A stretch of DNA of 64,000 bases from Penium margaritaceum (Eukaryota > Streptophyta > Zygnematophyceae > Desmidiales > Peniaceae), in NCBI GenBank assembly GCA_023375785.1, contig SZWC01000033.1:435216-499215 (forward strand). Reading direction: 5' to 3'. Below are positions 33,008-46,889 of this stretch, in pieces (positions within the stretch are counted from its first letter, which is position 1; each line of letters begins with the position of its first letter). The position numbers and the translations under genes are program-made. The notes below the pieces were generated by a model. It did not search any database, had not been told where the DNA came from, and saw nothing but the letters and a program-made list of their open reading frames with translations.

Positions 33008-36000
33008 GGGAGGAAACAATGCTATGGGAATATCAGTTCTCAACTAGCAAGTACAACGACCGTCAGTCAGTAGTAGCACAGTCTGGCTACCATGCACAAT
33101 GACCGACCAAAGTAGGCTTATGTACTGCCTTTGACCAAAGAAATCCGCTGTGTGTGGTCAACGTTGACAACTCATAATACGAGTGACAAATGGTCAGAGG
33201 GGGAAACAATGGTTTGGGAACACCAAGTATAAAATAGCAAGCACAAGAGCTTCAATATGTTGTGGCACAGTGTGGATACCATGCACGATGACCAACCAAA
33301 GTAGGCATATGTCAATGACCATGACCAAACAATGGCACTAAGTGAAGTAAACCTTGACAACTCATAACACGAGTTCCAAATGGTCACAGTGGAAGATAAT
33401 GATGTGTTAATACTAGTTATTGACTAGCAAGTACAAATACCTTCAATATGCAGTGGTACAGTTTGGCTACAATACACAGTGACCAACCAAAGTATGCATA
33501 TGTCACTGACCATGAACAAAGAATTTCACTTCATGTGGTCAACATTTACAACTCACAACACGGGTCACAGATAGTCAGAGAGGGCTAAAAATGGTTTGGG
33601 AACACTAGCTGTCAACAAGAAAGTACAAAGACCTTCGATGCGTAATGACACGGCTTGATAATCATGTACTGTAACAAACCAAAGTAGGCATATGTCACAA
33701 ACCATGACCAAACGGATTCATAGTGTGTGGTCAACGTTGAAAACTCATAACACGAGTCACAACTGGTAAATGGGGGAAACCATGGGTTGGGAACACTAGT
33801 TATCAACTAGCAAGAAGAAAGATTTTCAACAAGTAGTGGCACGGTGTGGCCAGCGTGCACAGTGACCAACCGAATGATGCATATGTCACTGACTATGACC
33901 GACGAAGTCCACTATGTGTGGTCAACACGGACAACTCACAACACGAGTCGCAAATGGTCAGAGGGAGAGACAAAGCTTTGGCAGCCATATGTATCCACTA
34001 GAAAGGACAAGGAACTTCAATACGTAGTGGCACGGTATGGCTTCTATGCACACCAAACAACTAATCTAGGCATATGTCACTGACCATGACGAGAGAATCT
34101 CAATATGGGTGGTCAACGTTGACCAACCATAACACGAGTCAAAAACGGTCAGGGGAGGAAACAATGATATGGGAGTATCAGTTCTCAACTAGCAAGTACA
34201 ACGACATTCAGTCAGTAGTAGCACGGTGTGGCTACCATGCACAATGAACGACCAAAGTAAGCATATGTACTGCCTTTGACCAAAGATATCTGCTGTGTAT
34301 GGTCAACATTGACAGCTCAAAATACAAGTCACAAATGGTCAGAGGGGGAAACAATGGTTTGGGAACACCAAGTATCAAAAAGCAAGTATAAGGATCTTTA
34401 ATACGTTGTAGCACAGTGTGGATACCATGCACGATGACCAACCAAAGTAGGCATATGTCACTGACCATGACCAAATAATTGCCTAAGTGTGGTAAACCTT
34501 GGCAACTCATAACACGAGTCACAAATGGTCAGGGTGGAAGATAATGATTTGTGAATACTATTTATTGACTAGCAAGGACAAATACCTTCAATATGTAGTG
34601 GCACGGCGTGGCTACAATGCACAGTGACCAACCAAAGCATGCATATGTCACTGACGACGAAAAAAAAATTTCACTTCATGTGGTCAACATTTACAACTCA
34701 CAACACGAGTCACTGATAGTCAGAGGGGGTAACAATAGTTTGCAAACCCTAGCTGTTAACAAGAAAGCACAAAGACCTTTGATACGTAATGACACGGCGT
34801 GGTAACAATGTACAGTGACAAACCAAAGTAGGCATGTGTCACAAACCATGACCAAACAGATTTCATAATGTGTGGTCAACGTTGAAAACTCATACCACGA
34901 GTCACAAGTGGTCAGTGGGGGAGACCATGGGTTTGGAACAATAGTTATCAACTGGCAAGTAGAAAGATTTTCAACAAGTAGTGGCACAGTGTGGCTAGCG
35001 TGCACAATGACCAACCAAAGGATGCATATGTTACTGACTATGACCGAAGAAGTCCACTATGTGTGGTCAACATTGACAACTCATAACACGAGTCACAAAT
35101 GGTCAGAGGGAGAGACAATGGTTTGGGAACCCTATGTATCAACTAGAAAGGACAAAGAACTTCAAAACGTAGTGGCACGGTGTGGCTAACATACACACCA
35201 AACAACCAAAGTAGGCATATGTCAGTGACCATGACCAGGGAATTTCAATATGGGTGGTCAACGTTGATCAACCATAACACGAGACAAAAACGGTCGGGGG
35301 AGGAAACATGCTATGGGAGTATCAGTTCTCAACGGGAAAGTACAACGACCTTCAGTCAGTAGTAGCACGACGTGGCAAGCATGCACAATGACCGACCAAA
35401 GTAGGCATATCTACTGCCTTTGAGAAACGAAACCCTTTCTATGTGGTCAACATTGACAACTCATAATACGAGTCACAAATGGTCAGAGGGGAAAACAATG
35501 GTTTGGGAACACCAAGTATGAAATAGCAAGCACAAGGAGCTTCAATACGTTGTGGCACGGTGTGGATACCATGCATGATGACCAACCAAAGTAGGCATAT
35601 GTCACTGACCATGACCAAATAATGGCTCTAAGTGTGGTAAACCTTGACAACTCATAACACGAGTCACAAATGGTCAGGGTGGAATGTAATGGTTTGTGAA
35701 TACTAGTTATCAAATAGCAAGTACAAATACCTTCAATATGTAGAGGCACAGTGTGGCTACAATGCACTGTGACCAACCAAAGTATGCATATGTGACTGAC
35801 CGTGAACAAAGAATTTCACTTCATGTGGTCAACATTTACAACTCACAACACGGGTCACAGATAGTCAGAGGGGGCTAACAGTGGTTTGGGAACACAGGCT
35901 GTCAACAAGAAAGCACAAAGACCTTCGATACGTAATGACACGGTGTGGTAACCATGTACAGTAACAAACCAAATTAGGCATGTGTCACAAACCATGACCA

Positions 36001-36633
36001 AACGGATTTCACTGTGTGTCGTCAACGGTGAAAACTCATAACACGAGTCATAGCTGGTCAGTGGGGGAAATCATGGATTGGGAACACTAGTTATCAACTA
36101 GCAAGTAGAAAGATTTTCAACAAGTACTGGCACAGTGTGGCTAGCGTGCACAGTGACCAACCAAAGGATGCATATGTCACTGACTATGACCGAAGAAGTC
36201 CATTATGTGTGGTCAACATTGACAACTCATAACACGAGTCACAAATGGTCAGAGGGAGAGACAATGGTTTGGGAACCCTATGTATTGACTAGAAAGGACA
36301 AGGAACTTCAATACGTAGTGGCACAGTGTGGCTAATATGCACACCAAACAACCAAACTAGGCATATGTCACTGACCATGATGAGAGGATTTCAATATGGG
36401 TGGTCAACATTGACCAACCATAACACGAATCACAAACGGTCAGAGGAGGAAACAATGCTATGGGAATATCAGCTCTCAACTAGCAAGTACAACGACCTTC
36501 AGTCAGTAGTAGCACGGTGTGGCTACCGTGCATAATGAATGACCAAAGTAGGCATATGTACTGCCTTTGACCAAAGAAATCTGCTGTGTGTGGTCAACAT
36601 TGACAACTCATAATACGAGTCACAAATGGTCAG
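33008..36633 (+). repeat. Satellite hexamer run, super-unit 3 (F then 3 hexamers)
   Basis: One F is followed by three complete A-B-C-D-E-F cycles with A monomers near 33225, 34370 and 35510, each about 1145 bp apart. No gene-like sequence is seen. Confidence 0.92.
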
Positions 36634-37556
36634 AGGGGAAAACAATGGTTTGGGAACACCAAGTATCAAAAAGCAAGCACAAGAAGCTTCAATTCGTTGT
36701 GGCACGGTGTGGATACCATGCATGATGACCAGCCAAAGTAGGCATATGTCACTAAACATGAACAAACAATGGCACTAAGTGTGGTAAACCTTGACAACTC
36801 ATAAAACGCGTCACTGATGGTTAGGGTGGAAGATAATGGTTTGTGAATACTAGTTATTGACTAGCAAGTACAAATACTTTCAATGTGTAGTGGCACTGTG
36901 TGGCTACAATGCACAATGACCAACCAAAGTATGCATATGTCACTGACCATGAACAAAGAATTTCACTTGAGATGGTCAGCGTTGACAACTCACAACACGA
37001 GTCACTGATAGTCAGAGGGGGCAACAATGGTCTGGGAACAGTAGCTATCAACGAGAAAGCACAATGACGTTCATTAAGTAGTGACACGGCGTGGTAACCA
37101 CGTACATTGACAAACCAGACTGGGCATATGTCACTAACCATGACCAAAGAATTTCAATAAGGGTGGTCAACGTTCAGAACCCATAACATGAGTCACAAAT
37201 GGTTAGAGGAGGAAAACATGGTTTCAAAACACTATGTTTCTTCTAGCAAGTACAAATATTTTTTTTATGTATTGGCACGGTGTGGCGACCGTGCACAACA
37301 ACCTATCCAAGTAGGCATACATCACTGCTCATGACCAAAGACGTTTAGTGTGTGTGGTCAACGTTCACAACTCATAATACAAGTCAAAATGGGCTGAGAG
37401 AGACACAATGGTTTGGGAATACTCGGTATCGACTAGCAAGGACAAATGCCTTCAATAAGTGGTTGCATGGTGTGGCTACCATGCACAATGACCAACCAAA
37501 GTATGCTTGTGTCACTCAATATCGTAAAAAGAGTTTCACTGTGTGTAGTCAACTTT
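36634..37556 (+). repeat. Super-unit 3 trailer (A, B, C', P1, P2)
   Basis: Diagnostic strings are AACAGTAGCTATCAACG (C', near 37037), CACTATGTTTCTTCTAGC (P1, near 37230) and AATACTCGGTATCGACTAG (P2, near 37418). Order and register match the other trailers. Confidence 0.85.
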
Positions 37557-38215
37557 CCTTCTCACGGCTGGTCAATCAGATCAATGGTTGAGAGGTTATT
37601 CAAGCTCAGAGTTGCTAAATTTGAAATTCCGTCTGAGTCAATCTTTTTATGATTAAACTTTGTTATCATTCATACTTTTGAGAACTACCCTCTAATCTTA
37701 CACCCCCTTGCTTTATGCCCTTTACCCATATGAACCCTTATAATGTCATTTGGACATCATATGAACACCATGTGAGCTTGCTTAGTGTTTATAGAGTTAG
37801 ACTTTGGAGCGGTAGTTCCTGGGTTTGAATCCTCGTACGTGCAATATAGAATAGGCTCGCGACCTTGTGGGGGGGGGGGGGGGGGGNNNNNNNNNNNNNN
37901 NNNNNNNNNNNNNNNNNNNNNNNNNNNNNNNNNNNNNNNNNNNNNNNNNNNNNNNNNNNNNNNNNNNNNNNNNNNNNNNNNNNNNNNNGGGGGGGGGGGG
38001 GGGGGGGGGCGTGTTGTGATACCTCAAGTTTACCTTTGAGCCTAAGCCGTGGAGGGGGTAGGGGGGTGTCATAATGTCGTCGCAAATCTGTCCTCCAGAT
38101 CGTCCACGGAACATCCCTCCAGGGGGGTGGGAGGGAGTATTCCAGTGAAGACACCTACGCGTAACAAATCAACAAAAACAGACCTGGTGTCAAAGGGAGA
38201 AACATTTTGCTATTT
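37557..38215 (+). repeat. Super-unit spacer, copy 4, with SINE-like head and gap
   Basis: The left arm, tRNA-like head (B-box-like GGGTTTGAATCC at 37821-37832), a G tract interrupted by N, TGTTGTGATACCTCAAG, a second G-rich tract and the GTCATAATG arm (from 38068) are all present in the same order as copy 3. The A-box region here reads GCTTGCTTAGTG near 37776. Confidence 0.86.
37887..37988. other. Assembly gap (102 N) in poly-G tract
   Basis: It is flanked by G18 on the left (37869-37886) and G21 on the right (37989-38009), so the unread sequence is most likely mainly G. Confidence 0.95.
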
Positions 38216-40476
38216 ATTGACTAGCAAGTACAAAGAATTTAAACAAGTAGTGGAACGGTGTGGATACCATGCACAATGACCAACCAGATTAGGCATGTGC
38301 CACTTACCATGACCAAATAATTTTATCATGTGTGGTCAACGTTCACAATCCATAATATGGGTCACAAATTGTCAACGGGGGAAACAATGGTTTGGGAATA
38401 CTAGATACCAACTAACAAGTGCAATGACCTTCAGTCAAAAGTAGCACGGTGTGGCTACCATGCACAATGATTGACCAAAGTAGGCATGCGTACTGCCTTT
38501 GACCAAAGAAATTCGCTGTGTGTGGTCAACGTTGACAACTCATAATACGAGTCACAAATGGTCTGAGGGGGAAACAATGGTTTGGGAACACCAAGTATCA
38601 ACTAGCAAGCACAAGGAGCTGTAATAAGTTTTGGTACGGTGTGGATACCATGCACGATGACCAACCAAAGGAGGCATATGTCACTGACCATGACCGAATA
38701 ATGTCACCATGTGTGGTACACTTTGACAACTCATAACATGAGTCACAAATGGTCAGAGTGGAAGATAATGGTTTCTCAATACTAGTTACTGACTAGAAAG
38801 TACAAATACCTTCAATTTGTAGTGGCAAAGTGTGGCTACAATGCACAGTGACAAACCAAAGTATGCATATGTAACTGACCATGATCAAAGAATTTCACTT
38901 CATGTGGTCAATGTTGACAACTCACAACACAAGTCATAGATATTCTGAGGGGTAAACAATGGTTTGGGAACACTATCTATCAACAAGAAAGCACAAAGAC
39001 CTTCGATACGAAGTGACATGACGTGGTAACCATGTACAATGACAAACCAAAGTAGGCATATGTCACTAACCATGACCAAACGGATTTCAGAGTGTGTGGT
39101 CAACGTTGAAAACGCAAAACACGAGGCACAAATGGTCTGGGGGGAAACAATGGGTTGGGAACACTAGTTATCAACTAGCAAGTAGAAATATTTTCAACAA
39201 GTAGTGGCACGGTGTGGCTAGCGTGCACAGTGACCAACCAAAGGATGTATATGTCACTGAATATGACCGAAGAAGTCCACTATGTGTGGTCAACATAGAC
39301 AACTCATAACACGAGTCACAAATGGTCAGAGGCGGAACCAATGGTCTGGGAACATCGGGCATCAACTAGCAAGCACAAGGGCCTTCAACAAGTTGTGGCA
39401 CGGTGTGGATACCATGCAGGATGACCAACCAAAGTAGGCACATGTCACTTACCATGACCAAATAATGTCAATAAGTGTGGTAACCTTTGACAGCTCATAA
39501 CACGGGTCACAAATGGTCAGAGTGGAAGACAATGGTTTGTGAATACTAGTTATTGAGTAGCAAGTAAATATACCTTCGATATGTAGTGGCACATTGTGGC
39601 TACCATGCACAGTGACCAACCAAAGTATGCATAAGTCACTGACCATGACCAACAAATTTCACTTCATGTGGTCAGCGTTGACAACTCACAACACGAGTCA
39701 CATATAGTCAAAGGGGGGGTAACAATGGTTTGGGAACACTACTATTAACCAGAAAGCACAAATACCTTTAATATGTAGTGACATGGCGTGGTAAGCATGT
39801 ACAGTGACAAACCAAAGTAGGCATATGTCACTAACCACGACCAAACGAATTTCACAGTGTGTGGTCAATATTGAAAACTCATAACAGGAGTCACAAATGG
39901 TGAGAGGGGGAAACAATGGATTGGGAACACCAGTTGTCAACCACCAAGTACGAAGAATTTCAACGAGAAGTGGCACGGTTTGGCTAGTGTGCACAGTGAC
40001 CAACCAAAGGATGAATACGTCACTGACTATGACTGAAGACATCCAGTATGTGTGGTCAACATTGACAGCTAATAACACGATTCACAAATGGTCAGAGGGA
40101 GAAAAAATGGTTTGGGAACCCTATGCATGGACTAGAAAGAACAAATAACTTCAATACGTAGTGGCACGGTGTGGCGACTATGCACACCAAACAACCAAAC
40201 TACGCATATGTCACTGACCATGACCAAAGAATTTCAATATGGATTATCAACGTTCACCAACCATAACACGAGTCACAAATGGTCAGAGGGGGGGACAATG
40301 GTTCGGGAATATCAGTTTTCAACTAGCAAGTACAACGCCCTTCAACAAGTAGTAGCACGCTGTGGCTACCATGCACAATGACCGACGAACGTAGGCATAT
40401 GTACTGCCTTTGACCAAAGAAATCCGCTGTGTGTGGTCAACGTTGACAACTCATAACACGAGTCACGAATGGTCAG
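38216..40476 (+). repeat. Super-unit 4 leader, complete (X0, X1, A-D, A'-F')
   Basis: This is one of the fullest leaders: X1 near 38400, A 38590, B 38780, C 38975, D 39165, A' 39355, B' 39550, C' 39745, D' 39935, E' 40125, F' (GGTTCGGGAATATCAGTTTTC) 40310. It serves as a reference for judging deletions in super-units 1 and 2. Confidence 0.87.
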
Positions 40477-40963
40477 AGGGGGAAACAATGGTTTGGGAAC
40501 ACCAAGTATCAAATAGGAAGCACAAGGAGCTTCAATACGTTGTGGAACAGCGTGGATACTATGCACGATGACCAACCAAAGTAGGCATATGTCACTGACC
40601 ATGACCAAAACATGGCACTAAGTGTGGTAAACCCTGACAACTCATGACACGAGTCACAAATGGTCAGGGTGGAATAAGATGGTTTGTGAGTACTAGTTAT
40701 CGACTAGCAAGTACAAATTCCTTCAATATGTAGTGGCACAGTGTAGCTAAAATGCACAGTGACCAACCAAAGTATGCATATGTCACTGACCATGAACAAA
40801 ACATTTCACTTCATGTGGTCAACATTTACAACTCACAGCACAGGTCAGAGATAGTCAAAGGGGGCTAACAATGGTTTGGGAGTACTAGCTGTCAACAAGA
40901 AAGCACAAAGACCTTCGATATGTAATGACACTGCGTGGTAACCATGTACAATGACAATCCAAA

Positions 40964-40991
40964 GTAGGCATGTGTTGTGACACATGCCTAC
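40964..40991 (+). repeat. Perfect hairpin from a fold-back inverted copy
   Basis: GTAGGCATGTGT, loop TGTG, ACACATGCCTAC form a 12-bp perfect stem in a C monomer. Other C monomers have GTAGGCATGTGTCACAAACC here. The extra TGTGACACATGCCTAC is the exact reverse complement of the normal 16-nt GTAGGCATGTGTCACA, so a copy was made from the opposite strand and inserted in place. Confidence 0.92.
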
Positions 40992-41159
40992 TACCCATGA
41001 CCAAACGGATTTCACAGTGTGTGCTCAATATTGAAAACTCACAACACGAGTCACAAATGGTCAGTGGGGGAGACCATGGGTTGGGAACACCAGTTATCAA
41101 CTAGCAAGTAGAAATATTTTCAACATGTAGTGGCACGGTGTGGCTAGCGTGCACAGTGA

Positions 41160-41300
41160 CCAACCAAAGGAAGCACAAGTCACTGACTATGACCAAATAA
41201 TGTCACTAAGTGTGGTAAATTTTGACAACTCATAACACAAGTCACAAATGGTCAGGGTGGAAGATAATGGTTTCTGAATACTAGTAATCGACTAGCAAGC
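41160..41300 (+). repeat. D/A hybrid monomer (E and F lost)
   Basis: A D monomer runs through GTCACTGACTATGACC and continues as A-type AAATAATGTCACTAAGTGTGG. E, F and the first half of A are missing, a net loss of about three monomer lengths, with the breakpoint in the ATGACC string shared by the types. Confidence 0.8.
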
Positions 41301-44300
41301 ACAAATAGCTTCAATATGTAGTGGCACAGCATGGCTACCATGCACAGTGACCAACCAAAGTATGCATATGTAACTTACCATGACCAGCAAATTTCACTTC
41401 ATGTGGTCAGCGTTGACAACTCACAACACAAGTCACTGATAGTCAGAGGGGGTAGCAATGGTTTGGAAACACTAGATATCAACTAGAAAGCACAAATACC
41501 TTTCATACGTAGTGACACGGCGTGGTAACCATGTACAGTGACACACCAAATTAGGCATATGTCACAGACCATGACCAAATGGATTTCACAGTGTGTGGTG
41601 AACGTTGAAAACTCATAACACGAGTCACAAATGGTCAGTGGGGGAAAAAATGAGTTGGGAACACTAGTTGTCAACTAGCAAGTAGAAATATTTTTAACAA
41701 GTAGTGGCACGGTGTGGGTAGCGTGCACAGTGACCAACAAAAGGATGCATATGTCACAGACTATGACGGAAGAATTCACTATGTGTGGTCAACACAAACA
41801 ACTCATAACACGAGTCACAAATTGTCAGTGGGAGAGACAATGGTTTGGGAACCCTACGTATCAACTAGAAAGGACAAAGAACTTCAATACGTAGTGGCAC
41901 GGTGTGGCTAATATGCACACCAAACAACCAAACAAGGCATATGTCACTGACCATGACCAAATAATTTCAACATGGGTGGTCAACGTTGACCAACCATAAC
42001 ACGAGTCACAAACGGTCAAGGAAGGATACAATGCTATTGGAATATCAGTTCTCAACTAGAAAGTACAATGACCTTCAGTCAGTAGTAGAACGGTGTGGCT
42101 ATCATGCACAATGACAGACCAAAGTAGGCATATGTACTGCCTTTGAACAAAGAAATCCGCTGTGTGTGGTCAACGCTGACAACTCATGATACGAGTCACA
42201 AATGGTCAGAGGGGGAAACAATGGTTTGGGAACACCACGTATCAAACAGCAAGCACAAGGAGCTTAAATCTGTTATGAAACAGTGTGGATACCATGCACG
42301 ATGACCAACCAAAGTAGGCATATGTCAATGACCATGACCAAATAATGGCACTAAGTGTGGTAAATCGTGACAACTCATAACACGAGTCACAAATGGTCAG
42401 GGTGGAAGATAATCATTTGTGAATACTAGTTATTGACTAGCAAGTAGAAATACGTTCAATATACAGTGGCAGAGTGTGGCTACGATACACAGTGACCAAC
42501 CAAAGTATGCATATGTCACTGACCATGAACAAAGAATTTCAGTTCATGTGGTCAATGTTTACAACTCACAACACGGGTCACAGAAAGCCAAAGGAGGCTA
42601 ACAATGGTTTGGGAACACTAGCTGTCAACAAGAAAGCACAAAGACCTTCGATACGTAATGACACGGCGTGGTAACCATGTACAGTGACAAACCAAAGTAG
42701 GCATGTGTCACAAACCATTACCAAACAGATTTCACAGTGTGTGGTCAACGTTGAAAACTCATAACACGAGTCACAACTGGTCAGTGGGGGAGACCATGGG
42801 TTGGGAAAACTAGTTATCAACTAGCAAGTAAAAAGATTTTCAACAAGTAGTGGCACGGTATGGCTAGCATGCACAGTGACCAACCAAAGGATGCATGTCA
42901 CTGACTATGACCGAAGAAGTCCACTATGTGTGGTCAACATTGACAACTCATAACACGAGTCACAAATGGTCAGAGGGAGAGACAATGGTTTGAGAACCCC
43001 ATATATCAACTAGAAAGGACAAAGAACTTCAATACGTAGTGGCACAGTGTGGCTACTATGCACACCAAACAACCAAACTAGGCATATGTCACTGACCATG
43101 ACCAGATAACTTCAACATGGGTGGTCAACGTTGACCAACCATAACACGAGTCACAAACGGTCTGGGGAGTAAACAATGCTATGGGAATATCACTTCTCAA
43201 TTAGCAAGTACAACGACCTTTAGTCAATAGTAGCATGGTGTGGCTACCATGCACAAAGACCGACCAAAGTAGGCATATGTACTGCCTTTGACCAAAGAAA
43301 TCCGCTGTGTGTGGTCAACGTTGACAACTCATAATACGAGTCACAAATGGTCAGAGGAGGAAACAATTGTTTGGGAACACCGAGTATCAAATAGCAAGAA
43401 CAAGGAGCTCCAATACGTTGTGGCACAGTGTGGATACCATGCACCATGACCAACCAAAGTAGGCATATGTCACTGACCATGACCAAATACTGGCACTAAG
43501 TGTGGTAAACCTTGACAACTCATAACACGAGTCACAAATGGTCAGGGTGGATGATAATGGTTTCTGAATACTAGTTATCGTCTAGCAAGCACAAATACCT
43601 TCAATATGTAGCGGCACAGTGTGGCTACAATGCACAGTGACCAACCAAAATATGCATATGTCACTTACCATGAACAAAGAATTTCACTTCATGTGGTCAA
43701 CATTTACAACTCACAACACGGGTCACACATAGTGAGAGGGGGCTAACAATGGTTTGGGAACACTAGCTGTCAACAAGAAAGCACAAAGACCTTTGATACG
43801 TAATGACACAACGTGGTAACCATGTACAGTGACAAACCAAAGTAGGCATGTGTCACAAACCATGACCAAACGGATTCCATAGTGTGTTGTCAACGTTGAA
43901 TACTCATAACACGAGTCACAAATGGTCAGTGGGGGAAACCATGGGTTGGGAACACTAGTTATGAACCAGCAAGTCGAAATAGTTTCAACAAGTAGTGGCA
44001 TGGTGTGGCTAGCGTGCACAGTGACCAACCAAAGGATGCATATGTCACTGACTATGAACGAAGCAGTCCAGTATGTGTGGTCAACATTGACAACTCATAA
44101 CACGAGTCACAAATGGTCAGAGGGAGAGACAATGGTTTGGGAACCCTCTGTACCGACTGAGAGGACAAGGAACTTCAATACGTAGTGGCACAGTGTGGCT
44201 AATATGCACACCAAACAACCAAACTAGGCATATGTCACTGACCATGATGAGAGAATTTCAATATGGGTGGTCAATGTTGAGCAACCACGACACGAGTCAA

Positions 44301-45647
44301 AAACGGTCAGGGGAGGAAACAATGCAATGGGAATATCAGCTCTCAACTAGCAAGTACAATGACCTTCAGTCAGTAGTAGCACGGTGTGGCTACCATGCAC
44401 AATGAACGACCAAAGTAGGCATATGTACTGCCTTTGACCAAAGAAATCTGCTCTATGTGGTCAACATTGACAACTCATAATACGAGTCACAAATGGTCAG
44501 AGGGCAAAACAATGGTTTGGAAACACCAAGTATCAAAAAACAAGCACAAGGAGCTTCAATACGTTGTGGCACGGTGTGGATACCATGCATGATATCCAAC
44601 GAAAGTAGGCACATGTCTCTGATCATGACCAAATAATGGCACTAAGTGTGGTAATCCGTGACAACTCATAACACGAGTCACAAATGGTCAGGGTGGAAGA
44701 TAATGGTTTGTGAATACTTGTTATTGACTAGCAAGTACAAATCCCTTCATTATGTAGTGGCAAAGTGTGGCTACAGTGCACTGTGACCAACCAAAGTACG
44801 CATATGTGACTGACCATGAACAAAGAATTTCACTTCATGTGGTCAACATTTACAACTCACAACACGGGTCACAGATAGTCAGAGGGGGCTCACAATGGTT
44901 TGGGAACACTGGCTGTCAACAAGAAAGCACAATGACCTTTTATCCGTAATGACACAGCGTGGTTACCATGTACAGTAGCAAACCAAAGTAGGCATGTGTC
45001 ACAAACCATGACCAAACGGATTTCACAGTGTGTGGTCAACGTTGAAAACTCATAACACGAGTTACAACTGGTCAGTGGGGGAAACCATGGGTTGGGAAAA
45101 CTAGTCATCAACTAGGAAGTAGAAATATTTTGAACAAGTAGTGGCACGGTGTGGCTAGCGTGCACAGTGACCAGCCAATGGATGCATATGTCACTTACTA
45201 TGACGGAAGAAGTCCATCATGTGTGGTCAATACTGACAACTCATAACACGAGTCACAAATGGTCAGAGGGAGAGACAATGATTTGGGAACCTTAAGTATC
45301 GACTAGAAAGGACAAGGAATCTCAATACGTAATGGCACGGTGTGGCTAATATGCACACCAAACAACCAAACTATGGATATGTCACTGACCATGACGAGAG
45401 AATTTCAATATGGGTGGTCAATGTTGACCAACCATATTACGAGTCAAAAACGGTCAGGGGAGGAAATAATGCTATGGGAATATCATTCCTCAACTAGCAA
45501 GTACAACGACCTTCAGTCAGTAGTAGCACGGTGTGGCTACCATGCACAATAAACAACCAAAGTAGGCATATGTACTGCCTTTGACAAAAGAAATCTGCTG
45601 TGTGTGGTCAACATTGACAACTCATAATACGAGTCACAAATGGTGAG

Positions 45648-46556
45648 AGGGGGAAACAATGGTTTGGGAACACCAAGTATCAAAAAGCAAGCACAAGGAG
45701 CTTCAATACGTTGTGGCACGGTGTGGAGACCATGCACGATGACCAACCAAAGTAGGCATATGTCACTGAGCATGACCAAATAATGGCACTAAGTGTGGTA
45801 AACCTTGACAACTCATAACACGACTCACAAATGGTCAGGGTGGAAGATAATGGTTTGTGAATACTAGTTATCGACTATCAAGTACAAATACCTTCAATAT
45901 GTAGTGGCACAGTGTGACCAACCAAAGTATGCATATGTCACTGACCATGAACAAAGAATTTCACTTCATGTGGTCAGTGTTGACAACTCCCAACCCAAGT
46001 CACTGATAGTCAGAGGGGGTAACAATGGTTTGGGAACACTAGCTATCAAGTAGAGAGCACAAAGACCTTCAGTACGTAGTGACACGGTGTGGTAACCACA
46101 TACTATGACAAACCAAACTAGGCATATGGCACTAACCATGAACAAAGAATTTCAATAAGGGTGGTCAACGTTCACAGCCCATAACATGAGTCACAAATGG
46201 TCAGAGGGGGAACACATGGTTTCAAAACACTATGTATCTTCTAGCAAGTACAAATATTTTTTGCATGTATTGGCACGGTGTGGCTACCGTGCACAATGAC
46301 CTACCCAAGTAGGCATACTTCACTGCTCATGACCAAAGAAGTTTAGTGTATGTGGTCAACGTTATTAACTCATAATACAAGCCGAAAAATGGGCAGAGGG
46401 ACAAACAATGGTTTGGGAATACTCGGTATCGACTAGCAAAGACAAAGACCTTTGATAAGTGGTGGCACGGTGTGGCTACCATGCACAATGACCAACCAAA
46501 GTATGCTTGTGTCACTGAATATCAAAAAAAGAGTTTCACTGTGTGTAGTCAACTTT
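45648..46556 (+). repeat. Super-unit 4 trailer (A, B, C', P1, P2)
   Basis: A (near 45680), B (45865), C' (AGCTATCAAGTAGAGAGC near 46050), P1 (CACTATGTATCTTCTAGC) and P2 (AATACTCGGTATCGACTAG) appear in order. B has a deletion of about 16 bp near 45914-45916 between two GTG strings (the GCTACAATGCAC segment is absent). Confidence 0.85.
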
Positions 46557-46781
46557 CCTCCTTACGGCTGGTCAATCGGAGCAATGGTTGAGAGGTTATT
46601 CAAGCTCAAAGTTGCAAAATTTGAAATTCCGTCTGCGTCAATCTTTTTATGATTAATCTAACTTTGTTATCATTCATGCTTTTGAAAACTACCCTCTCAT
46701 CTTACACCCCCTCATTTTATGCCCTTTACCCATAACAGCCCTTATAATATCATTTGGACATCACATGAACCCCATGTGCAC

Positions 46782-46836
46782 TGGCTTAGTGCTTATAGAG
46801 TTAGATTCTGGAGCGGTAGGTCCTGGGTTTGAGTCA
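46782..46836 (+). promoter_or_regulatory. tRNA-like pol III A/B boxes, spacer copy 5
   Basis: A-box-like TGGCTTAGTGC and B-box-like GGGTTTGAGTCA (46825-46836) have the same spacing as the other copies. The B box is weaker here. Confidence 0.5.
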
Positions 46837-46869
46837 TCATACGCGCAATATAGAAGAGGCTCGCGACCT

Positions 46870-46889
46870 GGGGGGGGGGGGGGGGGGGG
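46870..46889 (+). repeat. G20 homopolymer
   Basis: Twenty consecutive G residues are fully sequenced in this copy. Tracts of this kind can form G-quadruplex structures and are hard to sequence; the equivalent tract is an N gap in copies 4, 6 and 7. Confidence 0.95.

Larger units (their letters stand above)
40477..45647 (+). repeat. Satellite hexamer run, super-unit 4
   Basis: It starts A-B-C-D, then a D/A junction near 41185-41195 skips E and F. It continues with a subfamily-2 B (CCATGACCAGCAAATTTC), C (CTAGATATCAACTAG), D-E-F, then regular hexamers with A near 42240, 43385 and 44530. No gene-like sequence is seen. Confidence 0.9.
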
